Assembly (NCBI RefSeq): GCF_016901735.1
Contig: NZ_JACLZC010000032.1
Coordinates: forward strand, 1-32,745
Source: Pseudoflavonifractor phocaeensis
Lineage (GTDB): Bacteria; Bacillota; Clostridia; Oscillospirales; Oscillospiraceae
Direction of reading: 5' to 3'
Length of the DNA: 32,745 nucleotides
Under the pieces are notes generated by a model. It did no database searches and had not been told where the DNA came from. It worked only from the letters and a program-made list of their open reading frames with translations. Positions 19,995-28,666 of the stretch are shown in pieces. The position numbers were made by a program, and so were the translations under genes. Positions within the stretch are counted from its first letter, which is position 1; each line of letters opens with the position of its first letter.

Positions 19995-21971
19995 TCAGCA
20001 GAGCTTGGCGCCGGCGGGAATGGCGTCATCCAGCATGATGAGGTGGAGCTTCTCCTGCCCCTGCTCGGTGTGGACGGCGGACAGGAGCATCCCGCAGCTC
20101 TCCTGACCCATCATCTTGCGGGGAGGCAGGTTGACAATGGCGGCCAGGGTCTTGCCGATGAGGGCCTCCGGCTCATAGTACATGGCGATGCCGGAGAGGA
20201 TCTGACGGTCCGTACCGGTGCCGTCGTCCAGGGTGAACTTCAGGAGCTTATTGGACTTTTTCACCTTCTGGCAGTCCTTCACCTTCACCACCCGCAGGTC
20301 GTTTTTGCAGAAGGTGTCGAAGTCCACCGGCTCGTCCAGCAGGGGCTCAATCTCCAGCGGCGGCAGGGCGGCCTTCTTGGCGGCCTCGGCGGCCTCCTCC
20401 AGCTCCTGGAGGGCCTTGTCCAGGTCCACCCGGGGGAAGAGGTTTTCCCCCTTGGACACGGCGGCGGTGTCGCTGAGGCTGCCCCAGACGCCGGCGCTCT
20501 CCCAGGTACGGCAGCCCTCGCAGGCGCCGATCTGCCCAAAGAGCTTGTCCATGCTCTCCGGCATGAAGGGGGTGAGAAGGACGGCGCAGACGCGGGTGGC
20601 CTCCAGAAGGTTGTACATCACATGGGCCAGACGCTTGCCGTTTGCCTCCATGTCCTTGGCCAGGGCCCAGGGGGCGTTCTCGTCGATATACTTGTTGGCC
20701 CGCTGGATGACCTTAAAGACCTCCTCCAGGGCCTTGTGGGGGGCGTAGGCGTCCATGGCCTCCTGGTACTTGTCCCGCAGGTCCTCGGCCATGGCCTTCA
20801 GGTCGGCGTCGGCGTCGGTGGGGGCGTCCCACTGGGCGCAGCCTTCCGGCAGCTGGCCGCCGAAGTACTTGCCCACCATGGCGGTGGTGCGGCTCACCAG
20901 GTTGCCCAGGTCGTTGGCCAGATCGGTGTTGATGGTCTGGATGAGCAGCTCGTTGGAGAAATTGCCGTCGGAGCCGAAGGGGAAGGTGCGCATCAGGAAG
21001 AAGCGCAGGGCGTCGGTGCCGAATTTTTCCGCCAGGATATAGGGGTCCACCACGTTGCCCTTGGACTTGGACATCTTGCCGCCGTCCAGCAGCAGCCAGC
21101 CGTGGCCAAAGACCTTCTTGGGCAGGGGCATCCCCATGCTCATGAGCATGGCGGGCCAGATGATGGAGTGGAAGCGGACGATCTCCTTGCCCACGATGTG
21201 GACGTCGGCGGGCCAGAAGTCCTCGTAGTCGTCGTACCTGTCATTGAGGAAGCCCAGGGCGGTGGTGTAGTTGAAGAGGGCGTCCACCCACACATAGACC
21301 ACGTGGCCCGGGTCGAAGTCCACCGGCACGCCCCAGGTAAAGGAGGTGCGGGAGACGCACAGGTCCTCCAGGCCGGGCTTGATGAAGTTGTTGACCATCT
21401 CGTTGACCCGGCTGCGGGGCTCCAGGAAGTCGGTGTTCTCCAGCAGGTCCTGAATCTTATCGGCGTACTTGGACAGGCGGAAGAAGTAGGCCTCCTCCTG
21501 GGCGTCCTGCACCTCACGGCCGCAGTCGGGGCACTTTCCGTCCACCAGCTGGCTCTCGGTCCAGAAGGACTCGCAGGGCTTACAGTACTTGCCCTTGTAG
21601 GTGCCCTTATAAATGTCGCCGTTTTCGTACATTTTCTTGAAAATGCGCTGGATGGCGGCCACATGGTAATCGTCGGTGGTGCGGATGAAGCGGTCGTTGG
21701 AAATGTTCATCAGCTTCCACAGGTCCAGCACGCCCCGCTCGCCCTCCACGATGCGGTCCACGTACTCCTTGGGGGAGACGCCGGCCTCCTTGGCCTTGTC
21801 CTCGATCTTCTGGCCGTGCTCGTCGGTGCCGGTGAGGAACATGACGTCATAGCCCTGGAGGCGCTTGTAGCGGGCGATGGCGTCGGTGGCCACGGTGCAG
21901 TAGGTGTGGCCGATGTGGAGCTTATCGCTGGGGTAGTAGATGGGGGTGGTGAGATAGAACTTCTGACTCAT
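19995..21971 (-). CDS. metG: Methionyl-tRNA synthetase
   Basis: MetG charges tRNA-Met. The 658-residue protein has the class I catalytic domain with HIGH at 19-22 (DKLHIGHTYC), a single zinc knuckle (Cys130, Cys133, Cys147, Cys150) and KMSKS at 299-303. It also has an anticodon helical bundle and a C-terminal OB-fold tRNA-binding domain (FDTFCKNDLRVVKVKDCQKVKKSNKLLKF ... MGQESCGMLLSA). This is the common bacterial fusion form. The start overlaps the stop of the upstream membrane protein gene by 4 bases (ATGA), and GGAGG lies 10 bases upstream, so translation is probably coupled. No T-box was seen before it; it depends on the promoter at 22852. Confidence 0.96.
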   Translation of the reverse strand: MSQKFYLTTPIYYPSDKLHIGHTYCTVATDAIARYKRLQGYDVMFLTGTDEHGQKIEDKAKEAGVSPKEYVDRIVEGERGVLDLWKLMNISNDRFIRTTDDYHVAAIQRIFKKMYENGDIYKGTYKGKYCKPCESFWTESQLVDGKCPDCGREVQDAQEEAYFFRLSKYADKIQDLLENTDFLEPRSRVNEMVNNFIKPGLEDLCVSRTSFTWGVPVDFDPGHVVYVWVDALFNYTTALGFLNDRYDDYEDFWPADVHIVGKEIVRFHSIIWPAMLMSMGMPLPKKVFGHGWLLLDGGKMSKSKGNVVDPYILAEKFGTDALRFFLMRTFPFGSDGNFSNELLIQTINTDLANDLGNLVSRTTAMVGKYFGGQLPEGCAQWDAPTDADADLKAMAEDLRDKYQEAMDAYAPHKALEEVFKVIQRANKYIDENAPWALAKDMEANGKRLAHVMYNLLEATRVCAVLLTPFMPESMDKLFGQIGACEGCRTWESAGVWGSLSDTAAVSKGENLFPRVDLDKALQELEEAAEAAKKAALPPLEIEPLLDEPVDFDTFCKNDLRVVKVKDCQKVKKSNKLLKFTLDDGTGTDRQILSGIAMYYEPEALIGKTLAAIVNLPPRKMMGQESCGMLLSAVHTEQGQEKLHLIMLDDAIPAGAKLC

Positions 21972-22813
21972 TGGGTGATATCCTCCCTGTTTGAAGATTC
22001 TGCTTGGGGCTCCTCCTGGGGCAGGGGGCTGCGGTGGGGCTGGCCCTCGGTGCGGAGGAGGAGGAAGGCCGCCGCGCCGGCGTAGAGCAGCGCGCCGGCG
22101 TAGAGCAGCAGGGTGGGGCCGTCATGGCTGTCGGCCAGGGTCGTGAGGGTGAAAAATACGGTGAGCAGGGCGAAGAACAGAGTGCGGCCCGTCTTTTTTT
22201 GCTTGGCAAAGCCAAAGCTGGCCACATAGTATGCGGTGAGCAGGGCGCAGATGATGGCCAGCAGCTCATAGATGTAGTCCTGTACCACCGGGTCGGCGGC
22301 GCGGCTCTGATAGGCGGCCGCCAGCCACAGGCAGAAGAGATAGCCCGGCGCCAGCAGGGGCAGGGGGTATTTGCCCGCCGGCTCTCCCCGGTAGCTCTGC
22401 CGGCCCAGATAGAGGATGGCCGCCGCCGCCAGCACCGACAGCACCGACTGCACCAGACGGGTCACGGAGAACACCGCCTCCCGGAACACAAAATGGAGCA
22501 GCAGGTTCCACAGGCCGGAGGCGGCCATGAGGAAGGCGCTCAGCACCAGCGCCATCAGGGGCAGCTGATCGCCTTTCGCGGCGAAGGCCTCGTCATAGCC
22601 GCCGGGGAAGGCGTAGTGGGGGCCCCGGGCCAGCACCAGGAAAAAGAGGGCGGCCAGCACCGACAGCACCGCCAGGGCGATGGTGGCCGGCATCCAGGGC
22701 GTGACCAGGCCGGTATCCGGCTCGAAGGCGGTGGCCAGCTCCCACTTGCGCAGACCGAAGCCCGCCAGCCCCAGCACCAGGGCAGAGAGGGACGCGAGTA
22801 CTTCTTTTCGCAT
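21968..22813 (-). CDS. Polytopic membrane protein of unknown function
   Basis: This 281-residue protein has about seven to eight hydrophobic helices (for example VLASLSALVLGLAGFGL, TIALAVLSVLAALFFLVLA, ALVLSAFLMAASGLWNLLLHFVF, LYAGALLYAGAAAFLLL) and a short hydrophilic Glu/Gln tail that may face the cytoplasm. No catalytic motif or known family was recognised. ATG 22813 (MRKEVLAS) was chosen because AAAGGA lies upstream and the hydrophobic region starts soon after; a longer in-frame start at 22846 is less likely. It is first in a two-gene unit and overlaps metG by 4 bases. That link looks structural (translation coupling) and says little about function. Confidence 0.72.
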   Translation of the reverse strand: MRKEVLASLSALVLGLAGFGLRKWELATAFEPDTGLVTPWMPATIALAVLSVLAALFFLVLARGPHYAFPGGYDEAFAAKGDQLPLMALVLSAFLMAASGLWNLLLHFVFREAVFSVTRLVQSVLSVLAAAAILYLGRQSYRGEPAGKYPLPLLAPGYLFCLWLAAAYQSRAADPVVQDYIYELLAIICALLTAYYVASFGFAKQKKTGRTLFFALLTVFFTLTTLADSHDGPTLLLYAGALLYAGAAAFLLLRTEGQPHRSPLPQEEPQAESSNREDITQ

Positions 22814-22851
22814 AATCAGCATCCTTTCCGGATGAAAATGGTACAAGGGTC

Positions 22852-22880
22852 ATTATAACACAGCTTGCCCCAATAGGCAA
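22852..22880 (-). promoter_or_regulatory. Promoter of the membrane protein-metG unit
   Basis: On the minus strand TTGCCT, a 17-base spacer and a perfect TATAAT. Confidence 0.7.
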
Positions 22881-22904
22881 AAAAAGCTTACCGCAAAGGG
22901 GCGT

Positions 22905-24500
22905 TTACTGGGCGCTCTGGCTCTCCAGGTACTCGTCGTAGGTCATGCGGCGGTCAACGAGCTTGCCGTCGGGGGTAAAGTCAAAGATACGGTTGGCCAC
23001 GGTCTGCACCAGCTGGTGGTCGTGGGAGGAGAAGAGCACGTTGCACTTCACCGCCGACAGGCCGTTGTTCACCGCGGTGATGGACTCCAGGTCCAGGTGG
23101 TTGGTGGGCTGATCCAGCAGCAGCACGTTGGCCCCGGAGAGCATCATCCGGGAGAGCATACACCGCACCTTTTCGCCGCCGGAGAGAACCTTGACGCTCT
23201 TGTAGACGTCGTCGCCCGAGAAGAGCATCCGGCCCAGGAAACCCCGGAGATAGCTCTCATGGGGATCGGGGGAGAACTCCCGCAGCCATTCCACCAGGTT
23301 CTCGTCGTGGCCCTCGAAGAAGGCGCTGTTGTCCTTGGGGAAGTAGGAGAAGGTGGCGGTCTGGCCCCACTTCACGGTGCCCTCGTCGGGCTCCATCTCG
23401 CCGGTGAGGATCTTGAAGAGGGCGGTGTGGGCGTTTTCATTGTCTCCCACAAAGGCGATCTTGTCGTCGTGGCTCACGATGAAGGACACCTTGTCCAGCA
23501 CCTTGACGCCGTCGATGGTCTTGGACACGTCGCTTACAAAGAGGATGTCCTTGCCCACCTCCCGCTCGGGGGAGAAGGCCACCCATGGATAGCGGCGGGA
23601 GGAGGCGGGCATCTCCTCCACGGTCAGCTTGTCCAGCAGCTTTCTTCTGGCGGTGGCCTGCTTGCTCTTGGACTTGTTGGCCGAGAAGCGGGAGATGAAC
23701 TCCTGCAATTCCTTGATCTTCTCCTCGTTGCGCTTGTTCTGGTTCTTGATGAGGGACTGCACCAGCTGGGAGGACTCGTACCAGAAGTCGTAGTTGCCCA
23801 CATAGAGCTTGATCTTGTTGTAGTCGATGTCCACAATGTGGGTGCAGATGGTGTTGAGGAAGTGGCGGTCGTGGCTGACCACGATGACGGTGCCCTGGAA
23901 GTCCAGCAAAAAGTCCTCCAGCCAGTTGACGGCGTTGATGTCCAGGTTGTTGGTGGGCTCGTCCAGCAGGAGGATGTCGGGATTGCCGAAGAGGGCCTGG
24001 GCCAGCAGCACCTTCACCTTGAGGCGGGCGTCCAGGGTGGCCATGTCGTTGTAGTGGTACTCGGTGCCGATGCCCAGACCCTGAAGGATACGGGAGGCGT
24101 CGCTCTCGGCCTCCCAGCCGCCCAGCTCGGCGTACTCCTCCTCCAGCTCACAGGCCCGGATGCCGTCGGCCTCGGTCATCTCCTCCTTGGCGTAGAGGGC
24201 CTCCTTCTCCTTGCCGATGTCGTAGAGGCGCTGGTTGCCCATGATGACGGTGTCCATCACGTTGTAGGCGTCATAGGCGTTCTGGTTTTGCTTGAGGACC
24301 GACATACGGGTCTTGGGCAGGATGGAGACCTCGCCCTTGGTGGGCTCCAGCTGGCCGGAGAGGATTTTCAGGAAGGTGGATTTTCCCGCGCCGTTGGCGC
24401 CGATGATGCCGTAGCAGTTTCCCTTGGTGAACTGGAGGTCCACATGGGAAAAGAGGGGCTGACCGCTGTACTGCAAGGTCAGGTCAGAGACGGTGATCAT
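22905..24500 (-). CDS. ABC-F family ATPase (YkpA/YbiT-like)
   Basis: This 531-residue cytoplasmic protein has two ABC domains and no membrane part, joined by a charged linker (about 255-300). ABC-F proteins act on ribosomes. NBD1 has an intact Walker A (GANGAGKST, 34-42) and Walker B (LLLDEPTNN, 177-185) but a degenerate signature (TLDARLKVKV). NBD2 has a good signature (LSGGEK, 439-444) but a Walker A lacking its lysine (GDNENAHTALF, His at about 358) and Gln in place of the catalytic Glu in LLLDQPTNHLD (about 464). So one composite ATP site looks intact and the other degenerate. It resembles the YkpA/YbiT group; it is not clearly an antibiotic-resistance type. ATG 24500 has AAGGAG 8 bases upstream; TTG 24506 is closer to that site and less likely. 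Confidence 0.9.
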   Translation of the reverse strand: MITVSDLTLQYSGQPLFSHVDLQFTKGNCYGIIGANGAGKSTFLKILSGQLEPTKGEVSILPKTRMSVLKQNQNAYDAYNVMDTVIMGNQRLYDIGKEKEALYAKEEMTEADGIRACELEEEYAELGGWEAESDASRILQGLGIGTEYHYNDMATLDARLKVKVLLAQALFGNPDILLLDEPTNNLDINAVNWLEDFLLDFQGTVIVVSHDRHFLNTICTHIVDIDYNKIKLYVGNYDFWYESSQLVQSLIKNQNKRNEEKIKELQEFISRFSANKSKSKQATARRKLLDKLTVEEMPASSRRYPWVAFSPEREVGKDILFVSDVSKTIDGVKVLDKVSFIVSHDDKIAFVGDNENAHTALFKILTGEMEPDEGTVKWGQTATFSYFPKDNSAFFEGHDENLVEWLREFSPDPHESYLRGFLGRMLFSGDDVYKSVKVLSGGEKVRCMLSRMMLSGANVLLLDQPTNHLDLESITAVNNGLSAVKCNVLFSSHDHQLVQTVANRIFDFTPDGKLVDRRMTYDEYLESQSAQ

Positions 24501-24540
24501 ATGCAAGCTCCTTTTTTATCTGAAAAAATGATTACAATCC

Positions 24541-24570
24541 TAGACATGATACCATATCTTCCGGTAAAAT
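24541..24570 (+). promoter_or_regulatory. Promoter of the rlmA-like gene
   Basis: TAGACA, an 18-base spacer and TAAAAT, 37 bases before the start codon. Confidence 0.6.
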
Positions 24571-24606
24571 GATAGAGAAAAAAAGCCGAAAAGGAGTTTA
24601 TGCGCC

Positions 24607-25431
24607 ATGAGTCTTTTTCGCTGCCCCGTCTGCCGGTCGCCGCTGGTCCGGGAGGGGCGTCAATACCGCTGTCCCGCCGGCCACAGCTATGACATCGCCC
24701 GGGAGGGCTACGTCCATCTTCTGCCCCCCAACCAGAAGCACTCCAAAGCGCCGGGGGACGACAAGGAGATGGTATCCGCCCGGGTGCGCTTTCTGACGGC
24801 GGGGTATTACGCGCCCCTCCGGGCGGCCCTGGAGGAGGAAGCCGTGCGCCATTCCCCGCCGGGGGTGCGTCTCCTGGACTCGGGCTGCGGCGAGGGCTAT
24901 TACACCGCCGGTATCGCCCGGGCCCTGCGGGAATCGGGCAAAGGGCCCGAAATCGCCGGCATTGATCTCTCCAAGGCCGCCCTCCGCCACGCCGCCCGGC
25001 GGGACAAAGAGACGGAATTTGCCGTGGCCTCGGCCTACCATCTGCCGGTGGCCGACGGCAGCATCGGCCTGATCGTCAACTGCTTTTCCCCCATGGCGGC
25101 CGCGGAGTTTCTGCGGGTGCTCCGCCCGGGCGGACGGCTTTTGTATGTGGTGCCCGCCCCGGACCACCTGTGGGAATTGAAGGCGGTTTTGTATGACACC
25201 CCCTATCCCAACCCGGAGGAGAGTATCCGTTACCCCGGGTTTTCCACATCGGGGGAGATAAAGGTGGAAAACACCGTCCCCATCACCGACCACGAGGATC
25301 TGATGGCCCTCTTCCGCATGACCCCCTACTGCTGGAAAACCCCCAAAGCGGGGGTGGCCCGGCTGGAAGGGCTGGACCGGCTCACGGTGCGCGCCTCCTT
25401 CCGGGTGCTGGCCTTTCAGAAGGAGGGGTAA
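24607..25431 (+). CDS. 23S rRNA (guanine-N1)-methyltransferase, RlmA/TlrB-like
   Basis: The 274-residue protein opens with a zinc-binding module (Cys6, Cys9, Cys22, His26: FRCPVCRSPL ... YRCPAGHSYD), followed by the RlmA-type LLPPNQKHSKAPGDDKEMVSAR segment and a class I SAM-binding fold (LLDSGCGEGYYTAGIA, IAGIDLSKAALRHAARR, LIVNCFSPMAAAEFLRVLRPGG). The family methylates N1 of G745 (Gram-negative RlmA-I) or G748 (Gram-positive RlmA-II/TlrB) in 23S rRNA helix 35; G748 modification affects tylosin binding. Which G is used cannot be read from the sequence. AAGGAG lies upstream of ATG 24607. It is monocistronic and converges on ileS, sharing a bidirectional terminator. Confidence 0.9.
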   Translation: MSLFRCPVCRSPLVREGRQYRCPAGHSYDIAREGYVHLLPPNQKHSKAPGDDKEMVSARVRFLTAGYYAPLRAALEEEAVRHSPPGVRLLDSGCGEGYYTAGIARALRESGKGPEIAGIDLSKAALRHAARRDKETEFAVASAYHLPVADGSIGLIVNCFSPMAAAEFLRVLRPGGRLLYVVPAPDHLWELKAVLYDTPYPNPEESIRYPGFSTSGEIKVENTVPITDHEDLMALFRMTPYCWKTPKAGVARLEGLDRLTVRASFRVLAFQKEG

Positions 25432-25452
25432 CCGGCGCGGGCGACCATGCAA

Positions 25453-25489
25453 AAAACCGCCGGATCGTTCAAAACGGTCCGGCGGTTTT
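25453..25489. terminator. Bidirectional terminator between rlmA-like gene and ileS
   Basis: Twelve-base arms AAAACCGCCGGA / TCCGGCGGTTTT, with an inner CGTT/AACG pairing. A-rich on the left and T-rich on the right, so it can serve both convergent genes. Confidence 0.88.
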
Positions 25490-25509
25490 CGTATCATCAA
25501 AACGGGAAA

Positions 25510-28308
25510 TTACTTGCTTTCCACCACGGCGGCGCAGCGGTCGCACAGCTCGGCATGATGGCCCTCGGTGCCGATGTGCTCGTTGTGGTTCCAGCAGCGG
25601 GGGCACTTGGGGGCCTGGGAGAAGCGCACGGCGATGGTGCAGGGCACCAGGCACTCGCCGCTCTCCTCGCCCTCGATGGAGCCGGTGGTCACCTCCACCT
25701 TGGACACGATGCACAGGGCGGCCAGATCCACGCCCTCCAGGAAGGCGGCGTCCGCGGCGGACACGGACAGGGTAACCTCGGTGTCCTGGGCCTTCTTAAA
25801 GACGCCGGCGGCCCGGGCGTTCTCCAGGGCCTTGTTCACCGCGTCGCGGAGAGACACCAGCCGCTTCCACTTGGCGCCCTCCTCCTCGTTGAGGGTGAGG
25901 GCCTGGTTGGCGGCGGGCATATCGTTGAGGAGGACGCTGGAAGCGTCCACATCCTTGGCGTGGCGCATGGCGTGCCAGATCTCGTCGGAGGTGAAGGCCA
26001 GGATGGGGGCGATGAGGCGGGTCATGCCGTCCAGGATGACATACAGGGCGCTCTGGGCGGAACGGCGGGTGAACACGTCGCCGCAGTAGAGGCGGTCCTT
26101 GATGATATCCAGATAGAAGTTGGAAAGGTCGATGACGCAGAAGTTGTACACCGCGCGGTAGACGCCGTGGAACTCGTAGCGGTCATAGGCCTCCCGCACG
26201 GCCTTGACCAGGGCGTTGTACCGGTCCAGGGCGTAGCGGTCCAGGGACTCCATCTGCTCCACGGGCACCGCGTCGGTGTCCGGGTCGAAGTCGCACAGGT
26301 TGCCCAGCATATAGCGGGCGGTGTTGCGGATCTTCAGATAGGCCTGGGAGAGCTGCTTCATGATGTCCTTGGAGATGCGCATATCCTGGGTGTAGTCGGC
26401 GGAGGCCACCCACAGGCGGAGCATATCGGCGCCGTAATCCTTGATGACCTCCTCGGGGCCCACGGCGTTGCCCAGGGACTTGTGCATGGCCTTGCCCTCG
26501 CCGTCCACGGTCCAGCCGTGGGTGATGATCTGCTTGTAGGGGGCCACGCCCTTGGTGGCGATGGAGGTCAGCATGGAGGACTGGAACCAGCCCCGGTACT
26601 GGTCGCCGCCCTCCAGGTACACGTCGGCGGGGAAGTGGAGGTAATCCCGCTCGTCCAGCACGGCGGCGTGGGTGGAGCCGGAGTCGAACCACACGTCCAT
26701 GATGTCGGTCTCCTTGGTGAAGTGGGTGTGGCCGCACTTGGGGCACTTGAGGCCGGCGGGGACCAGCTGGTCGGCCTCTTGGTCAAACCACACGTTGGAG
26801 CCGTGCTCCCGGAAGAGCTGGGCCACATGGGCGATGGTCTCGGGGGTGACGATGTCCTGCCCGCACTCGGCGCAGTAGAAGATGGGGATGGGCACGCCCC
26901 ACACCCGCTGGCGGGAGATACACCAGTCGTTGCGCTCGGTAATCATGGAGGTCATGCGCTCCTTGCCCCAGTCGGGCTTCCACCGGATGGTGTCGCAGGC
27001 GTCCACGGCGGCCTGCTTGATGGCGTCCACGGAGCAGAACCACTGCTCGGTGGCCCGGTAGATGATGGGGTTCTTGCACCGCCAGCAGTGGGGGTAGGAG
27101 TGGGTGATCTTCTCGCTGGCCAGCAGGGCGCCCATGGCGGCCAGGTCGCCGGGGATGGCCTCGTTGGCCTCGGCGTAGTAGCGGCCGTTGTACTTCTCGT
27201 CGGTCATGACGCCCTTGGCGTTCACCGGCACCGGCACGCCGATGTGGGTGAGGCCGGCCTTGTCGTACTGCTGGCAGATGGCGAAGTCCTCGGCGCCGAA
27301 GCCGGGGGCGGTGTGGACGCAGCCGGTGCCGGCGTCCAGGGTGACGTGGTCGCCGTTGAGAATCACGCTCTCCCGGTCGAAGAGAGGATGGGTGGCGGTC
27401 ATGAGCTCAAATTCGCTGCCCTTCAGGTTGGCCAGCACCCGGCAAGCGCTGTAATCAATGCCGGCGGCCTTGCACACCCCCTGGGCCAGGGCCTCGGCCA
27501 GAATATAGATCTCGCCGTTGGGGACCTGGAGGAGGATATAGTCGATGTCGGCCCCCAGACAGATGGCGAAGTTGCCGGGAATGGTCCAGGGGGTGGTGGT
27601 CCAGATGACGAAATACATCTGGGACAGATCGCCGTACTGGGAGAGCTTGGCCTTGTCGTCCCGGACGGGAAATTTCACAAAGATGGTGGTACAGGGGTCG
27701 TCCTGATACTCGATCTCCGCCTCCGCCAGGGCGGTCTGGTCGTGGGGGCACCAGTAGACCGGCTTCATGCCCTTGTAGATGAAGCCCTGCTCGGCCATCT
27801 TGCCAAAGACCTCCACCTGCTTGGCCTCAAAGTCGGGGGTGAGGGTCAGATAGGGGTTATCCCACTCGCCCAGCACGCCCAGGCGCTTGAACTGCTCTCT
27901 CTGCTTGTCCACAAAGGACAGGGCGTACTCCTTGCACTTTTCCCGGAACTCGCTGGTGGTGAGCTCGTCCCGCTTGACCTTCTTGTCCCGCAGAATGGCG
28001 CTCTCGATGGGCAGGCCGTGGGTATCCCAGCCGGGCACATAGGGGGCGCAGAATCCGGTCATGTTCTTCTCTTTGACGATGATGTCCTTGAGGATCTTGT
28101 TCAGGGCGGTGCCGATGTGGATGTTGCCGTTGGCGTAGGGAGGGCCGTCGTGGAGGACGAAGGTGGGCTTGCCCTCGTTGCGGGCGATCATCTTCTCATA
28201 GAGGCGGTTGTCGTACATGGCCTTTAACATGTCGGGTTCCCGCTTGGGCAGGCCGGCCCGCATGGGGAAGTCGGTCTGGGGCAGATGGACGGTCTGATTG
28301 TAATCCAT
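25510..28308 (-). CDS. ileS: Isoleucyl-tRNA synthetase
   Basis: The 932-residue class I synthetase for Ile has the catalytic domain with GPPYANGNIHIGTALNK (HIGH region, 64-67), an inserted editing domain (GWDTHGLPIE and the downstream Thr/Asp-rich CP1 part), and the second signature GKAMHKSLGN in place of KMSKS. It ends with a C-terminal zinc module (CPRCWNHNEH ... CDRC). Both signatures carry substitutions (HIGT, AMHKS) relative to the classic motifs; this may be a lineage feature. ATG 28308 was chosen because the family N-terminus MDYNQTVHLPQTDFPMR starts there and AAAGGAG lies 10 bases upstream; the longer in-frame extension to 28416 runs through the T-box terminator. Expression is under T-box control. 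Confidence 0.95.
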   Translation of the reverse strand: MDYNQTVHLPQTDFPMRAGLPKREPDMLKAMYDNRLYEKMIARNEGKPTFVLHDGPPYANGNIHIGTALNKILKDIIVKEKNMTGFCAPYVPGWDTHGLPIESAILRDKKVKRDELTTSEFREKCKEYALSFVDKQREQFKRLGVLGEWDNPYLTLTPDFEAKQVEVFGKMAEQGFIYKGMKPVYWCPHDQTALAEAEIEYQDDPCTTIFVKFPVRDDKAKLSQYGDLSQMYFVIWTTTPWTIPGNFAICLGADIDYILLQVPNGEIYILAEALAQGVCKAAGIDYSACRVLANLKGSEFELMTATHPLFDRESVILNGDHVTLDAGTGCVHTAPGFGAEDFAICQQYDKAGLTHIGVPVPVNAKGVMTDEKYNGRYYAEANEAIPGDLAAMGALLASEKITHSYPHCWRCKNPIIYRATEQWFCSVDAIKQAAVDACDTIRWKPDWGKERMTSMITERNDWCISRQRVWGVPIPIFYCAECGQDIVTPETIAHVAQLFREHGSNVWFDQEADQLVPAGLKCPKCGHTHFTKETDIMDVWFDSGSTHAAVLDERDYLHFPADVYLEGGDQYRGWFQSSMLTSIATKGVAPYKQIITHGWTVDGEGKAMHKSLGNAVGPEEVIKDYGADMLRLWVASADYTQDMRISKDIMKQLSQAYLKIRNTARYMLGNLCDFDPDTDAVPVEQMESLDRYALDRYNALVKAVREAYDRYEFHGVYRAVYNFCVIDLSNFYLDIIKDRLYCGDVFTRRSAQSALYVILDGMTRLIAPILAFTSDEIWHAMRHAKDVDASSVLLNDMPAANQALTLNEEEGAKWKRLVSLRDAVNKALENARAAGVFKKAQDTEVTLSVSAADAAFLEGVDLAALCIVSKVEVTTGSIEGEESGECLVPCTIAVRFSQAPKCPRCWNHNEHIGTEGHHAELCDRCAAVVESK

Positions 28309-28340
28309 GGGTGCAAAACTCCTTTGTTGGTTTTTGGTGC

Positions 28341-28612
28341 AAAAAAAGGACCCCTGTCTCTCAAAGAGACAAAGGTCCTTTTTAACCTCTGCGGTACCAC
28401 TCTCATTGCCGCGCAAAAACGCGGCCGCTCAATGGCCGGTAACGGGGCCAGCCGTCCCCGCTTACTGTGGGTTCAGCGGGACGCTCCGAGGGGATATTCC
28501 GTCCGGGCGCCGCGCCGCCTTTCACCAAACCGGCGGCTCTCTGTATGCGGCAGCGTTCGGGGGAACGTGTCCTCATCCGTGCGTGTAGCTCTATGCACCT
28601 GTCAAACAGGGT
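28341..28612 (-). promoter_or_regulatory. T-box riboswitch (Ile) upstream of ileS
   Basis: On the minus strand: an AGAG-bearing stem I (AGAGAG at 28537-28542 beside a GCCGCC/GGCGGC helix), the specifier AUC inside GAATATCCCC (28493-28495), the conserved T-box AGAGTGGTACCGCAG (28389-28403), and a terminator with AAAAAGGACC / GGTCCTTTTT arms (28348-28385). The AUC specifier is an isoleucine codon, matching the gene downstream. Uncharged tRNA-Ile would favour the antiterminator and raise ileS expression. Confidence 0.93.
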
Positions 28613-28618
28613 GCCATT

Positions 28619-28647
28619 ATCTTATGCGCTTTTCGGCGCAATGTCAA
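28619..28647 (-). promoter_or_regulatory. Promoter of the T-box-ileS transcript
   Basis: On the minus strand a perfect TTGACA (28642-28647), a 17-base spacer and TAAGAT (28619-28624). It lies 20 bases after the divIVA stop. No terminator was seen for divIVA, so read-through from upstream is possible. Confidence 0.85.
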
Positions 28648-28666
28648 GTCCCGGCGGCAAAAACCG

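Noticed and set aside
22905..24500. Antibiotic-resistance ABC-F (Vga/Lsa/OptrA type)
   Set aside because: The linker and motifs resemble the housekeeping YkpA/YbiT group; no resistance-type long linker or C-terminal extension is seen.
25447..28227. A 926-codon open frame on the plus strand opposite ileS
   Set aside because: Shadow of ileS with the same low-complexity Gly/Val/His composition. It has no family match and starts inside the terminator region.
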